From Chamaecrista fasciculata (taxonomy: Eukaryota > Streptophyta > Magnoliopsida > Fabales > Fabaceae), in assembly GCA_003254925.1 (NCBI GenBank), contig QANZ01036032.1, forward strand, positions 110,169-174,168: a stretch of DNA of 64,000 bases, given 5' to 3'. The notes under the pieces were generated by a model. The model was not told the DNA's origin, did no database searches, and saw only the letters and a program-made list of their open reading frames with translations. Below are positions 23,067 through 34,277 of this stretch, piece by piece (the first letter of the stretch is position 1; each line of letters opens with the position of its first letter). The position numbers were made by a program, and so were the translations under genes.

Positions 23067-26000
23067 CTTGCAGCTCCAAAGAACGGAAGAAGAGAACTGA
23101 GTCATCGGATAATATTATCCGGGTTTTGCCTCGCCGGTTCGGCGCGTTTTCCCGTTTCGAAAGCAAAACGGCGTCGTTTAAAAAATGAGTAAACTAATTA
23201 TTTGATCTCGAAAAGAATACAGAACTAACAACCCAATCATTGAAAGATTAAAATGTACAATTTAGTCTCTGGAAGATCAAAACGATATATTTTTTAGTCA
23301 CTAAGGAGGCTTTTGGTACACGGATTATTTTTTCATTATCGGGAATCACATTCCTGAGAATGTGGTTTCTAGGAATAATATTCCAGGATTATAAAAATGT
23401 CTGTTTGGATGGGTTAAAATAATCTTAGGATTATTTTGCAATATTCCCAAGAATATTAGGATCTTGTGTTTGGTTCAACTTTAATATTTTTGGGAATGTT
23501 TAATACTTTTAAAAATATGTTCTTGACTTTTTATTCTCAACTAATAATTTATCAAATGTAGAAATTCTTCAAAACAATTTATGAGAAAAATATTATATTA
23601 TCATAAACAAATAATTATATCATAATTAAAATTTTTAAATAACATTAATAGATTCATGATATATATATATATATATGTGTGTAAGCATACGAAAACAATC
23701 TATATTTATATATATAAACCTGAGTCCTGAGGGCTGAGGCTTCATGAGCTGCCACATCAGCAAAAAAAATTTTAAAACTCAAAAGGAAATTAATTTTCTT
23801 AATTTATTCAGTTTAAAAAATATAAAATATAATACGTTCCTTCAAAATCAAACTGATTTATGTAGCAAATACAATATAAAAATTATTTAATCAAAGTAAT
23901 ATCCCACGATCCCTTAAAAATTATATTTGGATGCATTTGATTGGTTCAATATAACCGAATTGCTAAATTACAATTAATATCAATATATATTTTAAATATA
24001 AAATAGCCTATTAATCAGCAATTGTGATTGTATTCCTTGATTCTCTCACCGTAAAATGGTTTTTATTCTCCCATATCATTTTGAAATTTCAAAATTTCAC
24101 ACTAACAAATCTCATAGAATTGCGGATATTTTTTCTATATATACTCTGTATCATTTTGCAATCATCATCATTCACGAGTAATTTTATTTTTTCATCTGTC
24201 ATGCTTCAAGTGAGTTTAACAAATTTCTTTCTCTGTTAACATGTGCAGATTGTCATTCATCCTCAATAGCTCTTCTTCGTCTGCGCATCATGAAGTTCAA
24301 ATTTTAAGTAAGTCTCTCTAGCTTTAGTAGAAAGTGAAAACAAATATTTGGTATATTTTTAAATCATTATCTAAGATTACTATCACGGTTCTTTTCTTTA
24401 CTTTTTCCCATCTTCTCCATTTTCATCTCCATCTTCATTGTAGTATGATTTTGAGATAATTTTGATCCCATTATATATATATATATATTTTATAGGGTTG
24501 GATCTAATCTAAATTTAGAGGAGAAAACAAAGAATCAGGTTTTTTCTTTCCGTTATGTGCATCGTGTACATGTATATTATTCATGCTACTGGAGAAGTAC
24601 AGGCATATATATGTGCTTCGTATGTTATAAATAATGCTGGCATGACATTTGTAAGTTTTCTCACACTACAAGGCTTTATTGATTTTTTTTTTGGCAGAGG
24701 AAGGAGCTGCAAAGTTTTCATGGAGCATATTCAATTTTCAGAAGGACCAAGATGTCAGACTTAGAGTTGGCTACGAAGTATTTGAACATGTATGAACCCA
24801 TTCCTCATTGAGTTACAGATTTATGAGGATGATGCGTTTTCCACCTATATTTACATTTGAACTCACTTTATCTTAGGGACTCTATAGTTGCCTCTTGAGG
24901 CACGACTTTGTTATGCAACTTATGCTTAAGCCAACTGTACTCGTGTACTATAAGTCTGAATTTGCTTTCCATTAGAGATGTTAATTAAAAGTATTGGTGA
25001 GTGTTCTTTTAAAGGTGAAGTTTTTGGAAGTAATTGATCTAAATGAGATAGTGGAGTCTTTTTAATTAAGTGTTGGATAGTTTGATGCCCTTTCTGCCAT
25101 ACTTATTCACAATGTGGTTTATGTGGAGGTGGGGGAAGGAACAATATATTTGAGTAGGGTTTTATTAGATATAATCATCAAGAAAATAACTCTGAAGTGG
25201 GTTACAAGTTTCTTAAAGGTAAGTTATAAAATCTCTTTAGATACACAAGTATGTCAACTTGTTGGGTTAAAGTTAACTTTCGTGGTGTCCGCAAAGGAAA
25301 CTTTTGGCAGTGCTCTAAACTTGATTCATCCATTTTATCATATGTTTGTTAGTGTTCATGTGGTTAATTAATTAATATTTTTTTTATTCACTTCTATTTT
25401 CTCAGGATTTTTCTGTTTAATTTTTTTTATTAAGATTTTCTCAGAACCCAAAGATCCTTAGCTTGAAGGAGTTGCTAGGAGAGAAATATCAAACTGGACA
25501 TGGAGGATTTGGAACTTGCTCGACAAAAGAAACAATCTATTAATGTTATTTTATTTTAATTTTCATTTTAGTCATTAAGTTTAGTGATTCTATTTTTTAT
25601 TCTGGCATGTTAATTTAGTAGAAGGTTTTCTCCTTCTTCTCAATCCTTGAAATAAAATTATATTACTTTCCTCTGTTCGACTGATCAATTATAAACAAAT
25701 TCATATTAATGAAAAAAAAAAAAGAAGAAATGTTATGTTTTGTGATCTCGGAAACAAGCTGAAAGAGAGCAGCTACGTTGGATAAGGTCATCAATAACTA
25801 GAATCTGTTGTATATGTTTATGTTTTGTGTCATATGAATTAAATCAAATGACCTCTCCTTGACTTTCTTAATTCAGGAATGAGAGGAAACAAGATCAAGT
25901 ACATTTAGTCTAAACTATTAGACTAAAATTATGAGACTATATGATATTCAAATAATGTAGAACGAATCAGATGTTTAAATTGACTATATTAGTGGGATAT

Positions 26001-26800
26001 ATAATTTGAGTATATATGGTGAAAATATCTTATTTTAGTCATAAATGTGATAAAGAGTTAGATCTTATTTCAAGAGATATAAATGTAACTAATATTATTT
26101 TACGTATACAAGTTTGTAAAATTTTAAAGTTTTCATTAGTATATCAAATAATACAAATAATCTATGCATATATTTATCCATATCTTTATATGGTATAGAA
26201 CTATGTTTTTTTATCAATTAGTTACACCCAAATTAACCTCAATGTTCTAGAAGATTGACATCACTTTTTTGATTATTTTCCAAAACAATTCAAATAAATA
26301 AATTAAAATACAAGATCACAATAACAGATAAAAACTTTAACTCCCTCAGATAAAAACAAGAAAACAACTATAAGGAAGATTGCAAAATTTTTCCAACAAT
26401 ATTGTTAGTAAAATTTGGTATATCATTATCTTTGTATCTTCACCAAAAAAAAATTTGGGATGTCATCATGTCACCACCTAATTAATCAATAAGGAACAAT
26501 ATTATAAATTTAGAATAAATATGAGATAAGTGGTTTTTATATATTAATTTTTTTAATATTTAACAATATATATTTTTTTGGCCAAATTAACCATTTATAT
26601 AATTTTACAATTTAAGAAAATATTCTATATCCATAATCAACTTTGAATAATTATATAATTGTTTATTATATAAAACTAAAACCCACTATTTTCATGCATG
26701 ACCCACTACTTTCAAATGTTTACCGAAAAAAAATTAACTTTCAAATTTTATTAATATTAATTCCTCCCACAACTCCCACTATTAAAAATGAAAAAAAAAA
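23067..26800. other. large gene-poor region, nothing firmly identified
   Basis: 23067-23170 is the DJ1C 5' flank. Beyond it lies AT-rich DNA with short open frames (24024, 24555, 25114) of no recognisable family. 23310-23520 has repeated 'aggattat'/'ggaata' motifs and could be a MITE end, but I cannot find its partner. I see no conserved protein motif. Confidence 0.4.
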
Positions 26801-26803
26801 TTA

Positions 26804-28005
26804 GGGCCCGATTGGTTCCAGAAAACATTTTATGTTTTCATTTCTTATTTTCATTTTTTAGAAATTGTTTTCATTTTGAAATTTCCAATATTTAGAGAAT
26901 ATGTTTGGTTTGCAAAGTCAAAATATAATTTTGAAAATGAAAAATATGAAAATGCGTTTGGTTTGCAAATTTTGAAAAACTAAAAATAATGAAATCCAAG
27001 ATGATTGTTTTTATTTTTATTATCGGTACTTGTATTTAAATTAAATTTATTTTTTGGTCTTTAAAGTTTCACCGAATCAACTAATTAGAATCTAAATAAT
27101 CAAAATATATTTAGTCCCTCAAATATTTTAATTATCAACTATTTGTTCCCTAGTGACGCTTTAGTCTTTAAATATAAACTAATTTTATACTTGTTGGTCC
27201 CTGAATATGAACTAATTTTATACTTTATTTCCTTGAATTTGTACTAAATTAGTACTATATGGTCCCCAAAGTTGAACTAATATTATACTTTTTTAATCTT
27301 GAATTTGTATTAAATTAATATTATTTGATCCCTGAATTTGAATTAATTTTATATTTTTTGGTCCATGAATTTATATTAAATTTATACTATTTAGTCTATG
27401 GAATTATATCAAATTTGTACTTTTTGGTCAATAGATTTGACTTAAAGATTAAATTGTTGACAATTGTAATAATTTATGGACTGAGTAGTATATTTTTATT
27501 ACTCTATGACTAATTAATTAATTCAGTGTAAATTGAAATACCAAATAATAAATTTTTTCTAATTAATTATGGTGGGTAGTGGTTGCAGTTGTGTAGGATA
27601 AGAAAGGATGGACTAAACATGCTGTATTTTTTTCTTCCGGTGGGCATTGCTTTTTTTTTTCTTCTTTCAGCAGGCTATTGCTTTTTGATTATATATATAT
27701 ACTAGTAGGCAGTAGCAAGTAGTTCATGAGCGTAGTTGATGAGCGTCTTCGAATCTCAGTGACGGTGATTTCTCCCTTTTATCATAATTACATGATTGCC
27801 ACCGCCTTTTCAAAGTTTGTTTCCAATTTCCAACTTTTTACACAGGAAACACTAAAAACGTGTTTAAGACGTTTCCATAAATCCAGGCAAATTTAGAAAC
27901 ATTTTCACAAAATTGATTTCGGAAATGATAACCAAACATATTTTTTCACTTGTTTTTTGTTTTTTGTGAAAATGAAAACAGGAAATGAAGCTACCAAACG
28001 GACCC
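26804..28005. mobile_element. PIF/Harbinger-like non-autonomous element
   Basis: Left end GGGCCCGATTGGTTCCAGAA and right end (inward) GGGTCCGTTTGGTAGCTTC, flanked by TTA at 26801-26803 and 28006-28008. 1202 bp, no transposase. The interior 27110-27440 is a degenerate tandem array of roughly 40-bp units ('ggtccctgaatttgaactaattttatactt'). Confidence 0.75.
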
Positions 28006-28008
28006 TTA

Positions 28009-29464
28009 ATTATTCGGTCCCCTTAAAGTTTGGAATTGGTTATGCCAATTAATATTGATATCTTAATTATAAAATTCATCTAATATTAAATTAAATTATA
28101 TTATGAATTTGTAAACATTTTGCATGATTTTAGGTACTTATTTAATTTTTCTTAATGTTTTATGTTTAATTTAATCATACCCTAAATTATCTTATTGGTT
28201 GTCATTCAAATTACATAAGATTTTTCTATGATTTTAGATAATATATAATTTGTTATGATTTTAGAAATAATTGTTCAAAAAATTTAATAAATAGAATATA
28301 TATTAATTTTCACTTAATCACCATTATTTTAGGGAAATTTGTTAAGGTTTAAATTAACTTCATTAATATTTCAATTTTTATAATTATTTATTTATTTTTT
28401 TAATTATTTATTTTAATTATTAATAAGTGTACCTCTAATATAATATTTATGATTTCCCTTATTATCTCATTCTCCCAACAACAACGGAAGTTATAATATT
28501 AAAAAATATATTTAATCAAACAATAAATATTTTGGAATTGCAATCTTATTGACTAACAGATTATATGAATAGTGTAAGGAGTGAGACCATGACTTGATTG
28601 ACCAAATTTTTATTTCTGTACATGTTGAGAAAATCCTAAGCATTCTCTTTCCTGAAGAGAATAATAATAGGTAACATCTTTTGATAAGTGAGTTTTTTAA
28701 GCATAGATAAATAATATATGGCTAATTTAACTTAAAAATATTTTAGTTTAAATAAATAATAAAGAAAACAATATTAGACCTTAACAAAGAATGAGGATGA
28801 GGTTAATCTTAGAAAGAGTTTATCTAAATAGTATCTTTAACAGTTCTTTCTAGAAACATTAAATGAGTCTTAAGAATACTAAAATGCTTATTATAAATTA
28901 TATAACAGGAAATTAAAATCTCGAGTATATTTTATATAAGTTTTTAAGATATTCAGAGGGATGAAATCCCAATTTCAAGCATCGATGATGTTCTCATGAT
29001 CACAAGTATCTTCTTATTCTTTTTTAATTCTTTTGGCTCTACGTTACTTTATTTAAGTGCTAATGTGCTTTTCTTCTAAATTATTTCATGATTGTATCAC
29101 TTATTTTAACAACTATAACTTTTTACAGCTTGCACTTATCCTATTTGGAGACAATTGCTTGTTTTGTAAAAAAAATTTTAATGGTTGTTTTACAACTAGG
29201 GAATTTCACTTCTTCTATATATGCTAAAGATTGTATATTTGAGTGAGAAGATGTTAACGAACTACAACTTTGTACAAGGGCTTCCAACACATTTAGTGCC
29301 TTCCAACACAAGTGAGTACAATATGTGGCCCTTGCAGCATCCGTTGGAGTGTACCGGAGGAGAGCCTTGAGCATAAGCAGAATGACACATTGATGATACT
29401 CCAAATTGTGTGTTATTGATGTATTTTCTTAATTTTGAATCTCTTTAATAAAATTTTGTATGTA
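28009..29464. other. intergenic, nothing recognised
   Basis: AT-rich. One minus-strand open frame (29141-29404) was examined and rejected as a gene. Confidence 0.4.
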
Positions 29465-30873
29465 AAAAATTTACACAAATCTTGAGAGAACTTTTTGATG
29501 GCTGCTAAACTTCAAGAGCTATATAAAATCATAGGACATGCTTCTCCACTAAAACAATTTGTGACTGTGAGGATTAGACTAATTGCTGGGTTTCCTGGTT
29601 GTTGATGGTGCAGCTAATTACAAACGACAGGTTCATCAGTGTTTTTCACAGGGTCTTAGCAAGTCAAATAAGCCCAAAGATTTCCATAGCAAGCTTCTTC
29701 ATAAACAATGGTCATATAGAAGAGAAAACACCAAAGGTTTATGGTCCAATTAGAGAATTGTTATCAGGTGAAAACAAAGCAATCTATAAGGGTGTTACCA
29801 CAAAAGAGTTTTTGAGTCATCATTTCTCAAAGGGCATTGATGGGGACTCTGCATTGCAGCCCTTCAGATTATGATAAAATATAAAGAATATGATGGATTC
29901 ACTCTTGGTTCTTATGGGTTATCTCTAGTTTATCAATCATAATTAACTTCTGGCTGTACTTGTAATTCTCCATATGTAGTTATGTACAATGTGTTACTTA
30001 AACAACATCATCAAGAGATAGTAGCTAGTATTCTCTACTTTAACTTGATTTTGAATCTCATCTCTCTCTCTCCCACAGGTATTTTTAACAACTTATCCAA
30101 TGCATAAAAAAGAACACTACCATTTTGTTGTTCCATACATTCTAAACTTTATCCTACAATAAATCATAAAGTCAATAAAATAAAGCCAAACCCATTTTCA
30201 TTGTTGCAAAAAATAAACTCATGTTTTATTTTCTGTTCTTGGACTACTTAACATATATATGGCTACCTCCAAAATAATAACGAGAGGAAGCAAGGAAGTC
30301 TGTGTACCAGGAGACCAATACCCATATAGATGTCCTAAATCCATCATATATAAAACCAAACACAAGGCATGTGAGGAAAATTATATTTCTAAAATAAGAA
30401 TATATTAATCCAAGAGTATAGACAAGTGGTAGGAATTTGTCTACCTTTAACTAAATATCAGGGTTTGATTTCTGATTTCGGGTATAGAACAACCTTAAAT
30501 CTTTAAACCAACTCTCCTACCCTTTTAGATGCTTACAAGCTAGTGAGGAAATCAGTCACTGTACATACTCTAAGTAACGCTTAGTTAAAAAAACAAAAAA
30601 ATACCTATAGCGATTGATCTGGTCAGTCTGATTCACTTCTTAGTTCTTACAATATTATTTTGAAGTGGAGTTTACAAAAACATGGACTCTAGTAAGCCTG
30701 AGCTAGTACTGCTTTGTTAAGACTCCAAACTGGAGCCCACATAAATTTGGACTCTTTTGTTCATCCCATGAACTAATTTTCAGGATGGACTCTAAGGTGA
30801 TTAGGTGGCCGATACATTAACTTGGTCGTTGGTTCTGATAAATGATGAGGTTGGAGAGAAAATGATTCTGATT
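29465..30873 (+). repeat. segmental duplicate of the dioxygenase-MCCB junction
   Basis: Collinear similarity: 29465-29613 with dioxygenase intron 2, 29614-29874 with exon 3, 29875-30305 with the 3' flank of the second copy, 30640-30783 with 40470-40525 and 42231-42341 downstream of the third copy, and 30787-30873 with 43346-43432 inside MCCB intron 2. The MCCB exons 1-2 that should lie between the last two blocks are missing. See findings. Confidence 0.8.
29614..29874 (+). pseudogene. orphan third exon of a 2-oxoglutarate dioxygenase (ACC-oxidase homolog)
   Basis: An 87-codon exon ([18 protein letters not shown] to the stop at PFRL) preceded by TGCAG and by intron-like sequence matching the intact gene at 38592-40196. 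It has no exons 1 and 2 upstream: similarity begins in the intron near 29465. It retains the distal iron-ligand histidine (FHRV) but the RxS motif that binds 2-oxoglutarate reads K-I-S instead of R-I-S. Remains of an incomplete duplication, not expected to make an enzyme. Confidence 0.9.
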
Positions 30874-30924
30874 ATTTCTTCTGGGCTTAGCCCACTCGTT
30901 GAACCTATTACCAAAAAAAGAAAA

Positions 30925-31265
30925 GGCCAAAGTGTCAATTTCGTTAATGCTAACTCTCAATTTCGTCCTCAATTTTTTTTTTCTGTCAATTTCGTCTAAA
31001 ATGTTTCACATTTTAGTCAATTTTATTTTTGACTAACTTCTTTTAATAAATTAACAACAGACTACATCTTATTTTTCAATCTGAGTTAGGATTGGAGTTT
31101 CTTTTATTATCAATTTTACATTATATATTATTAGTCACGTAGATTTTGTTGATAATATTTGACTAAAGTAAGAGCAAAGGTTAAAATTGACTAAATTTTG
31201 AAATATTATGGAGAAAATTGACAGTTGATGTAAAGTTTGGGGGACGAAATTGGCACTTTTGCCAA
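30925..31265. repeat. long-TIR MITE upstream of the second dioxygenase
   Basis: Left arm ggccaaagtgtcaatttcg pairs with right arm cgaaattggcacttttgcc; inner parts also pair ('aaatgtttcacattttagtcaatttta'). A related copy sits at the equivalent place upstream of the third dioxygenase (37729-38060), so it was part of the duplicated unit. Confidence 0.7.
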
Positions 31266-31704
31266 GAAAAAAAAAACTAAACCAAAAAGGCAAAAACTAA
31301 TGAATAGAAACTCAACAAAAACTGGCTTCAGGCCATCTAGAACACCTACTATTCTATTATTTATGCTTCTTGTTTAGTCAATCGTTCAGAAAAATAGAAA
31401 TGAGAACAACGACATAAATTTGTTTTCTTTTCTTTGGCAACTCACAAAGCGAAAATGATAGGAAACTGCATACCCTCCATTGAAATTAATCCAACGACTT
31501 ACTGTTTATTTTATTCATTTGTATCTTACTGGTGAAAAGTCAGAGAACCAATGAGCACAACTTGATTCATATCTTCTTTGAGTCATTGATATTTTTTGTG
31601 TAAGCAGTAAGAACTACGAAGTCTATTTATTTTGGCTCCTATTAGGAAGAACGACACAGATAGTAAAGTAGTCAAGTCACTCACCGTTGGTTTCATTTCT
31701 CAGT

Positions 31705-33665
31705 ATGGTGGTCACAAACTCTAGTGAGCTAGATGAAGCTTCTGATTCCAATTATGACTTTACAGCTGAACTTGAAGCATTTCATGAATCAAAGGCTGGT
31801 GTGAAAGGTCTCTTAGAATCTGGGGTCACCAAGATACCACGTGTGTTCTATTTTGGGAAGTTGAATGATTTCTCACTCTAAGAGAGCTCAGAAAATGGCT
31901 CAAACTACACTTTCCCCATAATAGACCTTGCAGGCATAACACAAAGCAATGCAGGGCTTCTTCACTCTGAAGTGGTTGAGAAAATTGGAAGTGCATGCCA
32001 GAAGTGGGGATTTTTTCAAGTGATTAATCACGGGATTCCAAATGATGTTTTGGATGAGATGATCAATGGAATCCGTAGGTTTCATGAACAAGATTCTGAG
32101 GTGAGGAAGCAGTTTTACACGCGGGATCGAAATAAGAAGAAGGTCAATTACCATTCCAATATTAGTCTGGTTGCTGACCATCCTGCTAACTGGAGGGATA
32201 CAATTGGATTTCTCATGGCTCCTGATCAAGCAAAACCAGAAGAAATCCCAGATGTATGTAGGTAATGTGATGAAGCAAATCAATACTTTTGGTTTCCTTG
32301 TAAAGTCTGATAAAGTTCATATGGGAGTGGGTACAACTAATATTTGAAAATGTTTTAGTGATTATGGGAACAAACTGATAATCTGTTGCTTATTGAGTCT
32401 GTATCAAGTTACAAGAAAAACTCCAGTTTCAATGATTAATGCAGTTTTCTTAACATGCCATGTTTGTGTTCACTAGATTATTTAAGTTAAGACCCTTTTC
32501 AATCTGAGACTTTTTCCTGTTCCTTATGAAATGTGTTCCAGGGACATTGTGATTGAGTATTCAAAGAAAATAAGGGATTTGGGACATACCATCTTTGAGT
32601 TGTTGTCAGAAGCTCTTGGCCTTAATCCTTCTTACCTCAAAGATTTGACTTGTGCTGAAGGAACTTTTATTCTGGGTCATTACTATCCAGAATGCCCTGA
32701 ACCTGAATTGACTATGGGCACTACAAAGCATACTGATGCTGTTTTCATGACAATACTTCTGCAAGATCAGCTAGGTGGTCTTCAAGTCCTTCATCAGAAT
32801 CAATGGGTTGATGTTCCTCCTCTGCGTGGAGCTCTGGTTGTTAACATTGGAGATCTTCTACAGGTAACTTCAGTATATATATGATTTCTCAAAAATAAAC
32901 TCTATCTAGTTTTAATTAGTTTTATAAACAAAGTTTTTTTACACAAATCTTGAGAGAACATTTTTGAATTGAAAAATCAGGGATTCGAGTGCTTTCTGCT
33001 AAGAGTCATATTCAAATTTTATGCAATAATTTCTTTTCATGAAAAGAAATGAGCATAATAAGGCAAAGCTCATAATTCTCAGCAGTTTGCTGAGTTTATG
33101 ATTGCAGTGAGGACAAAGAATGACAATTTTGAGTTGAATGTCATTAGTCATATTACATTTGATATATTATTATCTATTATCTACCCTGGTGAAACAAGTT
33201 TCACCCTTTTGAAGAACCATGTGCCATAAAAAAATAGCGTGTTAAATTTAGGCATCTTGAACTGAGGTGAAAATGATGATATAACTGATGGTTACTATAT
33301 TTCAAGAGCTATATAAAATCACATGACATGCTTCTCCACGGAAACAATTTGTGACTGTGAGGATTATACTGATTTACTTAGTTTCATGGTTGATGATGGT
33401 GCAGCTAATTACAAACGACAGGTTCATCAGTGTTTTTCACAGGGTCTTAGCAAGTCAAATAGGCCCAAGGATTTCCATAGCAAGCTTCTTCATAAACAAC
33501 GGTCATATAGAAGAGAGAACACCAAAGGTTTATGGTCCAATTAAAGAATTGTTATCAGAAGAAAACAAAGCAATCTATAAGGGTGTTACCACAAAAGAGT
33601 TTTTGACTCATCATTTCTCAAAGGGCCTTGATGGGGACTCTGCCTTGCGGCCCTTCAGATTATAA
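31705..33665 (+). pseudogene. 2-oxoglutarate/Fe(II) dioxygenase, ACC-oxidase homolog, with one in-frame stop
   Basis: Exons 31705-32261, 32542-32863, 33405-33665 with the same splice sites as the intact copy at 38592. The reading frame is complete except for TAA at 31879-31881 after residue 58. The stop lies in a 21-bp stretch (31866-31886) that is absent, in frame, from the intact copy. Downstream, the iron ligands (HTD, FHRV), RIS motif and all splice junctions are preserved and nearly identical to the paralog. As read it gives a 58-residue peptide; an internal ATG restart would lose the N-terminus. Enzymes of this group oxidise small metabolites using 2-oxoglutarate; the substrate is unknown. 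Called a pseudogene; alternatives are stop readthrough, an allelic stop or an assembly error. Confidence 0.85.
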
Positions 33666-33853
33666 TAAAATAAAATATAAAGAAGATGATGGATTCACTC
33701 TGGGTTCTTATGGGTTATCTCTAGTTTATCTATCATAATTAACTTCTGGCTGTACTTGTAATGCTCCATATGTAGTTACGTACAATGTGTTACATAAACA
33801 ACATCATCAAGAGATACTAGCCAGTATTCTCTACTTTAACTTGATTTTGAATC

Positions 33854-33856
<3 letters not shown>

Positions 33857-33905
<49 letters not shown>

Positions 33906-33906
33906 N

Positions 33907-33938
<32 letters not shown>
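33857..33938. repeat. (TC)n microsatellite, 82 bp
   Basis: Pure TC run with one N at 33906, in the 3' flank of the second dioxygenase. The orphan-exon copy has only a short run at the matching place (about 30060-30073), so the tract expanded after duplication. Confidence 0.95.
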
Positions 33939-33940
<2 letters not shown>

Positions 33941-34277
33941 ACAGGTATTTTTAAAAGTATTAACAACTTATCCAATGCATAGAAAAGAATACTACCATTT
34001 TGTTGTTCCATACTTTCTAAACTCTATCCCACAACAAAGCATAAAGTCAATGAAATAAAGCCAAACCCATTTTCATTGTTGCAAAAAATAAACTCATGTT
34101 TATTTTCTGTTCTTGTACTACTTAAAATATATATATGCTACCTCCAAAATCATAACGAGAAGAAGCAAGGAAGTCTGTGTACTACACTAGGTGAACTATT
34201 AGAGGTTTATTAAGTGCAATAGTGCATGTGAAGGAAAAGACAAGACTTTCCATCAGGAGGCAAACAGAGGGACTATA

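Noticed and set aside
23310..23530. Possible MITE or Harbinger end ('aggaggcttttggtacacggatta', 'tgtctgtttggatggg')
   Set aside because: No inverted partner or target duplication could be located.
29141..29404. Minus-strand open frame with faint resemblance to C-terminal segments of a shaggy/GSK3 kinase (LLRYTPT..., EEVKFPSC...KIF)
   Set aside because: The segments would be in the wrong order and share too few residues; no splice context or catalytic motif is present.
31900..32283. 127-codon minus-strand frame, conserved at 38766-39149
   Set aside because: It is antisense to dioxygenase exon 1 in both paralogs; conservation reflects the sense gene.
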